The notes: a model not told the origin generated them from the letters alone. Numbered from the stretch's first letter, positions 53,548 to 62,851 are shown. The stretch is DNA of 64,000 nt from Microvirga arabica (GCF_016811235.1 NZ_JAFBID010000002.1:1-64000); one strand, 5' to 3'. Numbers and translations: made by a program.

Positions 53548-53904
53548 ATGACAAACCTTCATTCTTCGGTCCTCAAGCGGCTCTCCAAGCCATCTGTCGG
53601 GGAGCTTGCTCAGCGTTACCCATATCGTACCGTTGTCCATACGATCTCTAGTGCCGACTGGCTTGAGGAGCAGTGTCACATGGAACGGGCTCTCCACGCG
53701 GGAGGCTACACGCGGGCCGGTCACCTAGAGCTTTGCTCCATGGCCATGGATGCACTCGTCGGCGATCTCCACGACATTGTCACGGACAAAGATCTCAACG
53801 ATTACGATGTGGTCACACGGGTAAGCGAGAATGGCCATCTTGAGATCACAATGGTTTTCGCCACGGTGAGTGATGCCATGCTCTTCAAGATGGCACTACT
53901 CTGA
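53548..53904 (+). CDS. Hypothetical protein
   Basis: A 118-residue protein starting MTNLHSSVLKRLSKPSVGEL with a good AGGAGGG site about 9 bases upstream. No known motif; single-gene look with low-GC flanks. Confidence 0.58.
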   Translation: MTNLHSSVLKRLSKPSVGELAQRYPYRTVVHTISSADWLEEQCHMERALHAGGYTRAGHLELCSMAMDALVGDLHDIVTDKDLNDYDVVTRVSENGHLEITMVFATVSDAMLFKMALL

Positions 53905-54117
53905 TGATCAGAATGGTCGGGGTAAACACGCTCCGATCATTTAAGCGGATTGCGCGACCACAAAACTGTTGGAACGACACTGGGGCTCTGACAGGCGAAC
54001 TCTTTATGACCCAGCCACGGAATAGCCTGCCTCATGCCCTTTAGCGAATTTATTATTGACCAACTTCAGGTTATAACATATAACGATGACATTAACTAAC
54101 GAAATGGATTTTCGATT

Positions 54118-54414
54118 ATGCTTAACGAAGAAGACCCTCATCCTTTTGCTCTCATAGTAGAGCTATCCTATCTCCCCCCATCCGTCGCTGCTACACTTGC
54201 TGACCACGTAAAACTTATTAGCCAAGGTAGGTTCGGCCCAGAAGGGGAGAGGTGGAAGTTCCAAGATGCCCGCAATGACATGGCGATATGCTTCCAGCGG
54301 AAGAGTGACCTTTACCTGCTCGGTGATCGGCTGACTGATCTTGGGCACGGCCACCTGTTCGAAGAGGGGCGGATCATTGATCCGACTATCCCATACTCGG
54401 AGGACGAAGAATAA
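54118..54414 (+). CDS. Hypothetical protein
   Basis: A 98-residue acidic protein (MLNEEDPHPFALIVELSYLP...). It lies in AT-rich DNA after a 213-bp gap that contains GTTATAACATATAAC-like promoter sequence. Not recognised. Confidence 0.52.
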   Translation: MLNEEDPHPFALIVELSYLPPSVAATLADHVKLISQGRFGPEGERWKFQDARNDMAICFQRKSDLYLLGDRLTDLGHGHLFEEGRIIDPTIPYSEDEE

Positions 54415-54619
54415 CCAAAGAAAACCTATCGGTGACGTTCGGCCTGGGATGAGCCCAGGCCGAACTGTTTCTGCGCAAATGCGCCACCGCCAGCACGCTT
54501 GATGTACCGTCCCAGACGTTCGAGAGACAGTCGTCGGAGCGAGGATCGAAAACCGACTTGCGCTCACCAAGGTCGCCAGTACAGGTTCCCAGCATTCAAA
54601 TCGTTATAAACCCTCTCTG

Positions 54620-54946
54620 ATGACTGACCTCCACCAACAGATTGCAGACCTCGAATCTGAGATCGATGATCTTTCAGATGCCGCCGAGCGTTGCCGAAAG
54701 AGCATGATCGTGGCACGGGTGGCGATCATAGCCGGTGTTCTACTGGTCGGAGCGTCCCTCTCCGGGCTTGTCCGGACCGATGCCCTTGTCCTGGTGATAG
54801 GGATTGCTGCGACGCTGGCGGGGATCGGCTTCTTGGGATCCAGCCGAGGCTCCCTGGAGCAGATTACCGGGAAGATCAGGGAACGTGAGACCCGTCGCGC
54901 AGAGATAATCGACGGAATGGATCTCCAGCCAGTGCAGGAACGCTGA
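54620..54946 (+). CDS. Small membrane protein with coiled coil
   Basis: A 108-residue protein: an N-terminal coiled coil (LHQQIADLESEIDDLSDAAE), two hydrophobic segments (about 31-51 and 55-72), and a charged C-terminal helix. An ancestral duplicate, now frameshifted, lies at 56142-56469. Conserved upstream sequence (from 54541) was duplicated with it. Function unknown. Confidence 0.65.
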   Translation: MTDLHQQIADLESEIDDLSDAAERCRKSMIVARVAIIAGVLLVGASLSGLVRTDALVLVIGIAATLAGIGFLGSSRGSLEQITGKIRERETRRAEIIDGMDLQPVQER

Positions 54947-54995
54947 CCGGGCAATGAAAATCGTTCGAAAGGCTAAGTGATAGCCTTGGAGCAGC

Positions 54996-55022
54996 AAAAA
55001 GGCCGCTCTGCACGAGCGGCCT
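54996..55022 (-). terminator. Terminator of the MucR-type gene
   Basis: GGCCGCTC/GAGCGGCC stem (55001-55008 and 55014-55021) preceded on the plus strand by five A's; on the minus strand it ends in TTTTT. It is 25 bp past the gene's stop. Confidence 0.85.
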
Positions 55023-55046
55023 CTCAAAGTTTCCACGACTGTACCC

Positions 55047-55544
55047 TCAGGCAGCAACTTTCTTCCGTCCGCGCTTGGCAGGTGCTTTCGCAGGAGCGGT
55101 CTTCAGTGCATCATTGACGGCGGCTTTGGCCTGGGATGCCTTGGAGCGGATCTGGCCCAGGCCCAGGCTCTTGGCCAACTCTGACCGTTTCGCGGCATAG
55201 CTCGGGGCCACCATCGGATAATCGCGAGGCAAGCCCCACTTCTCCCGGTAAGCTTCGGGTGTCAGACCCAGCTTCCCAAGGTGCCGCTTGAGCGACTTGT
55301 ACTGCTTTCCGTCTTCCAGACTGATCAGATACTCCGGGGTGAGCGACTTCTTCACGGGAACGGCAGGAGTAGGCTTTGCCTCTTCCTGCGGTGCAGCGGG
55401 CTGGCCGACGTTCTGAAGTGCAGCGTGGACATTCTTGATCAGGCTGGGGAGTTCAGCAACCGGTACGGAATTCTTGCTGACGAAGGCTGATACGATGTTA
55501 GCCGCAAGCTCAAGGTAGTCGGGTGTTGTCGTCTCATTGGACAT
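55047..55544 (-). CDS. MucR/Ros-family regulator lacking zinc cysteines
   Basis: A 165-residue transcription factor. Its core LEDGKQYKSLKRHLGKLGLTPEAYREKWGLP and DYPMVAPSYAAKRSELAK match MucR/Ros. The usual zinc cysteine position reads Ser (ISLEDGK), so the zinc finger is probably absent, as in some Mesorhizobium Ros homologues. The ends are Ala/Lys-rich. ATG 55544 has AGAAGG upstream. It may regulate the element or the host. Confidence 0.85.
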   Translation of the reverse strand: MSNETTTPDYLELAANIVSAFVSKNSVPVAELPSLIKNVHAALQNVGQPAAPQEEAKPTPAVPVKKSLTPEYLISLEDGKQYKSLKRHLGKLGLTPEAYREKWGLPRDYPMVAPSYAAKRSELAKSLGLGQIRSKASQAKAAVNDALKTAPAKAPAKRGRKKVAA

Positions 55545-56064
55545 TTGAAAACCTTCTGGAGGTACTTGCGAGAGCAGATACCCCATGTATTGGTACAACG
55601 ATTGTTGCTGAACAATGGGTAGCAGCTACACGCTGAGCCTGTTTATTTCAAGTATCAGTTCTGAATTACGAGCTTCTGGCATCAATATGGTATAAATTTT
55701 TTATATGTTCGACTTCCGGGGAGAGTATAGGGTCGGGCATTCAGGTAAGCGCAATGGATGTGGAGACAGCGGTACGACCGGGAAGCAACGTTTTTAGACG
55801 CCCAGACTAGGGAGGGTTTTTGGAACAAGAGTTAGCTAATCCCAAGGGTGGTCATGGGTTCTGTCAAATTGATTAAGCCGATCTGAGCCAGTGATCGGCA
55901 CGTTAGAACAGAATGGAGCGGAGGTGCGCAAGGATCTGGACGGCCAACAGAACAGACACTACAGGATCTCACGAACCAGCATCCAAACAGTTCGAAATGG
56001 ATCAGAGCCAAGACGCTCGGCGAACTAGTAGGACGAATGGTGGGAAGGGCGGTTGCGGGGCGGT
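55545..56064. other. Non-coding stretch
   Basis: AT-rich near 55660-55710, otherwise unremarkable; a 71-codon frame at 55913 is not gene-like. I see no RNA gene. Confidence 0.4.
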
Positions 56065-56141
56065 AGGATCAGAAATCAACTTGCGCTTCCAAAGGTCGCC
56101 AGTACAGGTGCAGCATTCAATTTGTTAGAAGCCCCACTCGG

Positions 56142-56469
56142 ATGACCAATCTCCGCGAGCAGATTGCCGACCTCGTAACTGAAATCGACGGGTTGTTCGA
56201 AGCCGCTGAGCAGTGCCGGAAGGGCATGGTCGTGGCGAGGGTGGCGACTGTGGCTTGTGTTCCGTTGTTTATGGCGTCCCTTTTTGGGGCTGATCCGGCC
56301 TAATCCAATCATTCTTATCGACGGGATTGCCGCCACCCTGGCTGGGATCGGGTTTTCTGGGGCAAGTAAAAGCACTTCAGACGAAATCGCAGGGAAGATC
56401 CGGGCATATGAGGCGCGTCGAGCCGCGATGATCGACGAGATGGATCTCCAGATCGTGCAGGGTGACTGA
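56142..56469 (+). pseudogene. Frameshifted duplicate of the 54620 membrane protein gene
   Basis: The first frame (ATG 56142) matches the start of the copy at 54620 through MVVARVATVACVPLFMASLFG and stops. A shifted frame continues as IDGIAATLAGIGFSGASKS to MDLQIVQGD, matching its end. The shift lies in the homopolymer run CCCTTTTTGGGG at about 56278-56289. Upstream DNA is also duplicated (56065-56141 against 54541-54619). Confidence 0.75.
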
Positions 56470-56599
56470 TGGAGCGCATTACTCAGAGTGTAAAACGAAA
56501 TTGAACTAGCTCCCCACGGATTATCATCTCGATGAGGCGAGAGGTTTAATCAGAGCAATACAAGAGCAGCGTCAAAGTTTGCCTCCCAATGCGGACTCT

Positions 56600-58021
56600 C
56601 TAGGGCGACGGTTCACGCTTCCACATCACGTATTCTTCTACATTATCGAGCAAACTCCTGATCTCAGCGTCAGTCATTCCCAATGCACCGAGAATACAAA
56701 CTTCTAGGAAGTGACGCGTTTTGCCCAGAAGGACGAGAATTTCTCTCGACCAAAGGAACTTCCGGTCGAAGTGTGGGTGATCGCCGTAGTGGGTAAGGAA
56801 GTTTCGAACGTCTTTGAGACGCACCATGTCCTCATCCCCCAAGGGAAATAAGGGGCCTACACTCGATGGATAGCGGCGGGACAGGTCTTTCAAACGATCT
56901 AAAAGGGTTAGGCTTCCGATGAACCCTATCTGATCGTGAATGTACCGTCGCAAAGAGGGGTCAAGGTGCTTGGGCACCGCATCTCTGAGAGCAGTTAAGG
57001 TTGCTCTTCTGTCCTCGGGCTGTGAGAATCGGCTCAGTTTATATAGTTCGCGATGCAGAATCTCGATGGCCTGCAAGTAGTTCAGAAGCTGAGTGTGAAT
57101 GTACGTCTCATCGTTGTGCGCAACCCCGAACATCAAGCTTATAGCCATCTCAATCTCTTGGTGAAGATTTCTCCACTTGACCAGAATTTCCTCTGTTCGC
57201 GCTCCCAGTTTATCGCCATTGAATAGTGACTTGCCAAAATGGAAGGATCTCTCACGAGAACCATCTTTCGGGCCTGGAATGATCAGTCTACCTGGGTGCT
57301 CGACTTTTGGAGCACCGCTTTCGAAACTTAGTTGAATGCTGCGGCACAGAGATGGTTCGCGTAGTGCAAATGTGAGCAGCGACTGCCAAATATACCGCTC
57401 ATTCTGTACTTCGTTGATGGATGCAGCCCTTCCGAAACTAACGCCGAGGGTATGATGCTCTTCTAGGGTCGCCTTCCTGTGGCTAGTTGCAGATGTAAAT
57501 CCTGTCCGGAACCTGATCTTAATGTCGGGGGAAACGGAATACTCCGCTGTCTCTTGACCACGGTAGCGAAACGTAAACGCAGCGATACCGTCGTTTTCCC
57601 CACGTTCGACCTCCTGTGAAAACCCAGTGTTCGCCGACCAATGTTCGAGGCCCGTCAGTTCAAACACAGCACCCATGATCAGAGGATCGTCCTTGGACTC
57701 CAGATGGCTCCCAATGACGATTGTATTTGTAAATAATGTTGCGTGACTTGTTGATCCGCTTTGTGGATACGAACTTGTTGGCCCCTGACTTGTAATTACA
57801 TCGAACGCAGTGACCTCACTATGTCGCGACTCTTCAAGAATTACTCCGTGGAGGGTTCCGATAAAGGGATGTGGCATTCTTGAAAGATCGTTCCATGACC
57901 CTTCCAGCGTCAGCGTACCATGATCTTGATCATCCAACTCAAGTACGCCACGAAATTTCTGCTCTGATTGGCCGAGGCGCCACCACTCTCCTGTTAAACT
58001 CTTTACTTGCCACTTTCGCAT
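56600..58021 (-). CDS. apeA: ApeA-type HEPN anti-phage defence protein
   Basis: A 473-residue protein. The N-terminal motif LTGEWWRLG...GVLELDDQDHGTLTLEGSW is that of the ApeA N-terminal domain. The C-terminal part has QAIEILHRELY and the HEPN catalytic R-x4-H (Arg406-Asn-Phe-Leu-Thr-His411), the signature of HEPN ribonucleases. ApeA is a known single-gene anti-phage system, thought to act by cutting RNA in infected cells. It replaces the body of a type I restriction gene on the same strand. Confidence 0.85.
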   Translation of the reverse strand: MRKWQVKSLTGEWWRLGQSEQKFRGVLELDDQDHGTLTLEGSWNDLSRMPHPFIGTLHGVILEESRHSEVTAFDVITSQGPTSSYPQSGSTSHATLFTNTIVIGSHLESKDDPLIMGAVFELTGLEHWSANTGFSQEVERGENDGIAAFTFRYRGQETAEYSVSPDIKIRFRTGFTSATSHRKATLEEHHTLGVSFGRAASINEVQNERYIWQSLLTFALREPSLCRSIQLSFESGAPKVEHPGRLIIPGPKDGSRERSFHFGKSLFNGDKLGARTEEILVKWRNLHQEIEMAISLMFGVAHNDETYIHTQLLNYLQAIEILHRELYKLSRFSQPEDRRATLTALRDAVPKHLDPSLRRYIHDQIGFIGSLTLLDRLKDLSRRYPSSVGPLFPLGDEDMVRLKDVRNFLTHYGDHPHFDRKFLWSREILVLLGKTRHFLEVCILGALGMTDAEIRSLLDNVEEYVMWKREPSP

Positions 58022-58063
58022 CGTAAGTCCTGTCAGGCGTCCCGCCCAGTTAGAATAGTAATT

Positions 58064-58354
58064 CTAGTCCAGATTGTATCACCGAACTTGCGGATGTGGT
58101 GAAAGGTCGGCGACCTCTTGGGGCAGAACGTGCTCGTAGGAGAGACGATGGATGATCTCTTCGAAGTTCTCGCGCTCACCTGAGTATGCCCCATGATGAG
58201 CGGCGATCAATTTTGCGAGGAGTTCAGCAAACTGCCTCAGCTTGACGAGGCTAGTGGGCGGATCGTCCGGGAAGTAGCGCTCGGCAAGGGCAGCAAGATT
58301 GGCGAGGTCGGCGTCGTAGACACTCAAGAACCCAAAGTTAACGCTCGCGCTCAT
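58064..58354 (-). pseudogene. Remnant of type I restriction subunit HsdR (N-terminal DUF4145 domain)
   Basis: An open frame 58354-58079 reads NFGFLSVYDADLANLAALAERYFPDDP then LVKLRQFAELLAKLIAAHH and RLSYEHVLPQEVADL, as in the HsdR N-terminal DUF4145 domain. It then breaks by a frameshift; another frame reads FHHIRKFGD (to about 58064) before homology ends 40-60 bp from the ApeA start. The rest of hsdR (helicase, nuclease) is gone. HsdM and HsdS are not seen. Confidence 0.78.
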
Positions 58355-58584
58355 CCTGTATCAGACGAAGCCACCCCATACCCAAGCGAACAGTAGCGAC
58401 CAGCTTAAGCTTACGCAAGCAACAGGGTTTCTGATCATGAGATCCGGTGGGCGAGAAGAACGGCGCTCCATAAGTCTAGTCATGCTTTTTGATCGTACTC
58501 ACCCTTTAGAGAGCGGCAAAATTGGTAGACAGATTGAAAATCCATGAGAGTCTCGAATGATTCGAGGTAACATGGAGCCTGCCA

Positions 58585-59736
58585 TTGAGTGCACTTCCTG
58601 CGAGCAATGCCCTCCGCCCCAAATCCTTCTCCGGCTGGGCGCTGAGCCCTGCCATCGAACTGGATAATGCCACTCCCTCCTTCCTGACCTTCATCTTTCT
58701 CGCGTCGTCCCTGAAGCGTCAGGCGATCTTCTCCGCTTTGGCTGCGCTGACCCGAGAAGGGCCTGAGAGCCTCGCCGCCCGCCTTCGCTCTCTTGCTCCC
58801 ACCGACTGTCATTCCGATCAGAACCCGCACGAGGAGATTGCCCGCGCATTGCTGACCACCTCACGGGCGCGGGAGATCGTCCGTGCCGTATACGGGGAGG
58901 CTCCTGATGGATTGCTGGGCATGCTCAGCCGCATCGGCGCTGAACCGCTTTGCGAACCTGATCTCTACTTCCGCCTATTTGAAACCTTTGCCGATCCGCA
59001 GCATCGGATGCGCCGGGATGTCCTGCGTCGGCGCAGCGGCTCTATCACCGCGACGCAGATTGAGATCGTTCATCACCTCGAACCGGTCCTGGTCCACGGC
59101 AATATTCTCAGGCACATTTACTCCATCTCTCAGGCGGAGAGCGCCAATGCCGCCCTCGCGCTGGTCCGGGGAACGGTCTCGTTTGCGACCGACGACGTGA
59201 TCCGGCAATCCATCGAGAACCTCGGCGAGAAGACCGATCTCGCTGAATTTTTCAATCGTTGGCTTCAGAAGATGGACAATCCTCCAGCATGTCCGCCGAT
59301 CCCGAAGGACGATCCCGATGTGGCCGTGATGACCTCCGGCGAGGCAATGGCATCGCTCGGGCGGCGCTTTCGCAACTGTTCGACGACTCGCATTGTCTAC
59401 ATCGCACAAGGTGCTGAAGCCTTGCTCGAATGGAAGCGCCCGCCTGGACTGGTGGCACAGTGCCACCGCCTGACTAATGGCGGCTGGGTCCTCACGCAGA
59501 TCTACGCGAGGGACAACGGGCGTGTTGATCCTGCGGAAGCAGGCGTCTTCCGCCGCAAGCTGGAGAGCCTTGGCGTCCTGGCACTCTCTCCGGGCGAGTT
59601 TTACCCGAACGCCAGCGGGGTCCTGACCCTGCTCGGAGCCTGGGGCGGGGTGGGACGTAATCTGGGGTTCGACGGGATTGAGGAGGAATTCGACGAACTT
59701 GAACGCGATATCGCGGAGATTGGTGATGCCGCGTGA
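58585..59736 (+). CDS. Hypothetical protein, first of a coupled set of three
   Basis: A 383-residue protein with a TTG start at 58585 (no closer ATG in frame). The C-terminal third (SLGRRFRNCSTTRIVYIAQG and LEWKRPPGLVAQCHRL) looks like a conserved core, with a Cys and His that could be functional. It ends in an acidic helix. It overlaps the next gene by 11 bp. Not recognised. Confidence 0.65.
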   Translation: MSALPASNALRPKSFSGWALSPAIELDNATPSFLTFIFLASSLKRQAIFSALAALTREGPESLAARLRSLAPTDCHSDQNPHEEIARALLTTSRAREIVRAVYGEAPDGLLGMLSRIGAEPLCEPDLYFRLFETFADPQHRMRRDVLRRRSGSITATQIEIVHHLEPVLVHGNILRHIYSISQAESANAALALVRGTVSFATDDVIRQSIENLGEKTDLAEFFNRWLQKMDNPPACPPIPKDDPDVAVMTSGEAMASLGRRFRNCSTTRIVYIAQGAEALLEWKRPPGLVAQCHRLTNGGWVLTQIYARDNGRVDPAEAGVFRRKLESLGVLALSPGEFYPNASGVLTLLGAWGGVGRNLGFDGIEEEFDELERDIAEIGDAA

Positions 59737-59929
59737 AATCGTTCGAGACCGGGCCGGAAAGGTGTTGGGGTGGTACGAGAGCAACGGCGTCTCAAGTAGG
59801 ATTGATGCTCGGGACGCGAGCGGTCGGTGGCTCGGGTACTATGATAAGAAGCTCAATGAGACCCGCAATGCAGCCGGACGCCTGCTCGCGAAGGGCAATG
59901 TCCTCCCAAGCCTAATCTTCCGACCGTGA
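59726..59929 (+). CDS. Small protein with repeated GxxLGxYx motifs
   Basis: A 67-residue protein with three short glycine-aromatic repeats: GKVLGWYES, GRWLGYYDK and GRLLAKGNV. It overlaps both neighbours, so translation is coupled. Not recognised; could be a small binding module. Confidence 0.58.
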   Translation: MPREIVRDRAGKVLGWYESNGVSSRIDARDASGRWLGYYDKKLNETRNAAGRLLAKGNVLPSLIFRP

Positions 59930-60741
59930 GGCCCGTCCTCATGAGCATCCATCCGAATGCCCCGTCTCGACCAACGGGATCAAACATCACAGACCCAGAG
60001 GAACTTCTTGCGTTTCTTCTCAGGGCCGAGCCCCGGCCCAGGCGCAAGGATGCCGAGCGGCAGGTTCTAAAACGATTTCCATGGTGGAATCCCTGGAAGC
60101 CGGGCTGGCGACCTCCAAGATTTTCATCGCCTCAGAAGGATGTGGATCGGCAACAGGCGGGCGACGCTCGCAGGTTGTCATATCAAGCCCGCCGTGAGGA
60201 AGTCCTCCGGCAGAGGCGACATCGGAAGCAGTTTCAGCGCCAACAGGACGCGCGGGCAAAGCAACAGAAGCGCACGGACTCTCGCGCACCCGAGGAGAAC
60301 GTCGCGGAAGACTTCCAGGAGGTAGATAAAGCTATTGCGGCGTGGACTTTGGCTGCCGACAAATCCAGCTATGACGAGTTTCTCGTAGAGGATCACCATA
60401 CGGCTAACGATGTGGTGGGCATTCTCTTCACCGCTTTGAACCGCATGAAGGACGAGCGAGATCAAGCGATCTCACTGATCTCTACCCTGGTGCAAGAACG
60501 GACCCGCATACGAGCCCATATTGCTACCAAGAGCCGTTCGCCCGAAAAGCCGAACTCACTGTACCGAAATGTCGGGCTTGATGAGAATTGTCCGGACTTC
60601 CTCCTGAAGGCTGCCCGCATGGCATACCGCAAACAGTTCCATCCCGATGTCCACCCGAAGCGAGACCGGGCAGAGGCAGAAAATCGTTTCAAGGAAGTGG
60701 AGGCGGTGTTCGCGCAGATTATGCTTCTACGAGACGGCTGA
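59926..60741 (+). CDS. J-domain protein (DnaJ-like)
   Basis: A 271-residue protein whose C-terminal 65 residues are a J domain: [20 protein letters not shown] contains the HPD motif that stimulates DnaK. The N-terminal 110 residues are Arg/Gln-rich and basic, possibly nucleic-acid binding. The start is a GTG overlapping the previous stop (GTGA) or the ATG at 59941. Such J proteins often act as specificity factors. Confidence 0.78.
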   Translation: MRPVLMSIHPNAPSRPTGSNITDPEELLAFLLRAEPRPRRKDAERQVLKRFPWWNPWKPGWRPPRFSSPQKDVDRQQAGDARRLSYQARREEVLRQRRHRKQFQRQQDARAKQQKRTDSRAPEENVAEDFQEVDKAIAAWTLAADKSSYDEFLVEDHHTANDVVGILFTALNRMKDERDQAISLISTLVQERTRIRAHIATKSRSPEKPNSLYRNVGLDENCPDFLLKAARMAYRKQFHPDVHPKRDRAEAENRFKEVEAVFAQIMLLRDG

Positions 60742-61063
60742 TGGCAGTCGCACCGGCTGTCGCTCTCTTCCGCTTTTTGGGCGATGCGGGATTGAGGCGT
60801 TGGCGCATCTCCTTGCCCGTCTTGAACACAGGAACAACTTTCTCCGACACTGCAACGAGATCCCCTGTCTTGGGATTGCGGCCCGTCCGAGCACCGCGCT
60901 TCTTCACGGAGAAGATACCAAAGCCCCGAAGCTCAACCCGGTCTCCTCGTGCAAGCGCATCGCTGATGGTGCGGAGGATCGCGTTCACGACGTTCTCGAC
61001 ATCGCGCTGGTAAAGGTGCGGGTTCTGCTCAGCAAGCTTCTGGACCAGTTCGGACTTGATCAT
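60719..61063 (-). CDS. ihfB: IHF beta subunit-like DNA-bending protein
   Basis: A 114-residue HU/IHF protein: [48 protein letters not shown] and a basic tail. The [10 protein letters not shown] start is that of IHF beta rather than HU. An IHF on the element may serve its own recombination or replication. It overlaps the convergent J-domain gene by 23 bp. Confidence 0.92.
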   Translation of the reverse strand: MIKSELVQKLAEQNPHLYQRDVENVVNAILRTISDALARGDRVELRGFGIFSVKKRGARTGRNPKTGDLVAVSEKVVPVFKTGKEMRQRLNPASPKKRKRATAGATAISRLVEA

Positions 61064-61195
61064 GGATGGTGTATGTCGTTGTTGCAGCCTTGTTTTTTCA
61101 GAAGCTGCCAGAGCGTTCCGAGGTCGTCAAGCAATCAGATGCGGCCATCGGCCAACGCTATATGTCCGGCCAAATCAACTCAGCGCGTTGTAAGC

Positions 61196-62008
61196 TTATA
61201 GCCTGAACTTTTTCGCAACGGCTGCTGCGTGAGAGACGAGCCACTCGTCTCCGGTCCTCGCCCAACTGTCCAGTACTTCGGAGTAGGTGCACCATATAAA
61301 TGCGACTTCATCACCTGCTACGAGGTCGGCGAAACGGCGGATCTCATCTCGGTGTGTGGCGATGTCCGTGTGTGAAAGGGGACGCTTATCCGGCCACATC
61401 TCAGGTTCGGCGAAGAGATACAGCAACACAGGCTTCTTGCCCGCATATGCTGGATTGCGGTGCACAGCGGTGCGGAGCCCGAAGGCATGCTTCAGGAGTT
61501 GCGCCGCGTCCAGACGACGGAAAGTTAGTGGATCGTCGTCCAGGCCGTTCCGGACAGATTCGTAGCCCTTCATGGCATCGCCCCACACTCGATGCCAATA
61601 CACCCTCGACAAAGTGGCACGGCTCTTCGAACGATATGGTTCAAATCGTTTCGACTCCACGCCGATCACCGCGTTGCCGGTCTCAACCAAAAGATCGAGG
61701 CATGGGTGCCGACCGCCGCTCCACGGAAAGCGTACGATAGCCTCCGGGCGCACACTTATTGCAGGCCAGCTATAGTGTTGGGTACGCGGGAGCGCGGGCA
61801 GATCTCGGGGCCTATCCAAAAATGGACCGAAGGCATTGGCTACAAGCGCCGAAGAGGATTCCTCGCTGAAGAACTTTCCGCTCTCAATCTCATTACCGGG
61901 AGCCCTCGCATAGGCGTCCCAGATGAGATCAACGGAAAGCCCTGGAAGGATTGCCGCTTCAAGGCGAACACGTGCGTCAATGACATTGCTGGAAGATGCT
62001 TCTGACAT
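61196..62008 (-). CDS. Putative PD-(D/E)XK-like nuclease
   Basis: A 270-residue protein. The segment HPCLDLLVETGNAVIGVESKRFEP has the Asp ... ESK arrangement of PD-(D/E)XK nucleases, with an acidic residue before a strand. The later KPVLLYLFAEPEMWPDKR and DEVAFIWCTYSEVLDSW are characteristic-looking blocks. It could be a restriction or defence nuclease. ATG 62008 (MSEASSSN) has a GGCGGG-type site. Family unconfirmed. Confidence 0.6.
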   Translation of the reverse strand: MSEASSSNVIDARVRLEAAILPGLSVDLIWDAYARAPGNEIESGKFFSEESSSALVANAFGPFLDRPRDLPALPRTQHYSWPAISVRPEAIVRFPWSGGRHPCLDLLVETGNAVIGVESKRFEPYRSKSRATLSRVYWHRVWGDAMKGYESVRNGLDDDPLTFRRLDAAQLLKHAFGLRTAVHRNPAYAGKKPVLLYLFAEPEMWPDKRPLSHTDIATHRDEIRRFADLVAGDEVAFIWCTYSEVLDSWARTGDEWLVSHAAAVAKKFRL

Positions 62009-62213
62009 GTAGCCCGCCTTCTGAACCTGATGTGCCCATTCTTCGCCGTACAACTCGAAAGACTAATTTGAGCGACCATCCTGATGTGAGGCGCTGTTCC
62101 CAAACGATTCCCAAGCCAAGGTTGATCGTGCAATTCGCATAACCCTTATGCAAGTGGCCAGCCCAGAACAGGGTGTTGTTTTCCTTGGAATTCGGTGTCC
62201 TGTCTGGGTCCGA
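62009..62213. other. Short spacer
   Basis: No gene recognised. It probably holds the promoter of the nuclease-like gene and the end of the 62214-62768 gene. Confidence 0.3.
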
Positions 62214-62768
62214 TTACTCGATCAGAACGGGCATTGGCTCGTCGAACGGGTTATACAAAGGAACGGATACGGAAGGTTTCGGTACCATGCGGGCACGCCG
62301 TGGCCGAACTGTCATCTGGCGGGGCTGATAACGAGCACGTTCGGGATCATCGGCTATGATCATATTGGGCCTCACGACGGCGACTATTACATCGCCCGCT
62401 GTCTCCGGCTCGATCCGGCGAAGGATCATGGGCCACCGCAACCCAAACGCCATCTGGAACTCCGTCTCGGTGATCGCCCCGAGAGCTACAACACCACGAA
62501 TTGTTTGATCTCGGCACAACCAGATTCGGAGCGAAACGCCGTGCCACCAACGGCAGACTTGCCGCCTATAGGCGATGACATCCCAGACACTGATCCGCCA
62601 TCGCACGAACTCCTCAATATCGTTGAGCCCGGCAGCGATGGTCACGGCGTAAATCTGTCCGTTGCTCGTGGCCTGGAAATTGCGGGCGACGCGACGGGCA
62701 TATCGTTTCGCGCACTTGGAGCACTGGATCTGGGCACATCGGTTGGCTGAGCAGCATCTTTTGGTCAT
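62214..62768 (-). CDS. Hypothetical Cys-rich protein
   Basis: A 184-residue protein with CCSANRC and CSKC near the N-terminus, which could bind zinc, then ITETEFQMAFGLRWPMI and basic, aromatic-rich blocks. A 200-codon frame also runs on the other strand here; I prefer this strand because of its Cys pattern and protein-like composition, with low certainty. Confidence 0.45.
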   Translation of the reverse strand: MTKRCCSANRCAQIQCSKCAKRYARRVARNFQATSNGQIYAVTIAAGLNDIEEFVRWRISVWDVIAYRRQVCRWWHGVSLRIWLCRDQTIRGVVALGAITETEFQMAFGLRWPMILRRIEPETAGDVIVAVVRPNMIIADDPERARYQPRQMTVRPRRARMVPKPSVSVPLYNPFDEPMPVLIE

Positions 62769-62851
62769 CCGGTATTTATCGGTCGGCAGCGTCCAGGGTG
62801 CTCATCGGCCTTCGCTGACTAAATAGAAGGAAGCCAACAACGAGGCCCTTG

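Noticed and set aside
55913-56128. 71-codon frame before the broken duplicate
   Set aside because: No ribosome site, overlaps the duplicated non-coding leader, unlike a protein.
58495-58580. Possible tRNA-Leu-like sequence (AAATTGGTAGAC...)
   Set aside because: A D-arm-like string is present, but no acceptor, anticodon or T stem of proper length can be formed.
58480-58830. 116-codon minus-strand frame
   Set aside because: Antisense to the start of the 58585-59736 gene and lacking motifs.
62148-62750. 200-codon plus-strand frame opposite 62214-62768
   Set aside because: Only one strand can be coding; the minus-strand product has a Cys pattern and a more protein-like makeup. Low certainty.
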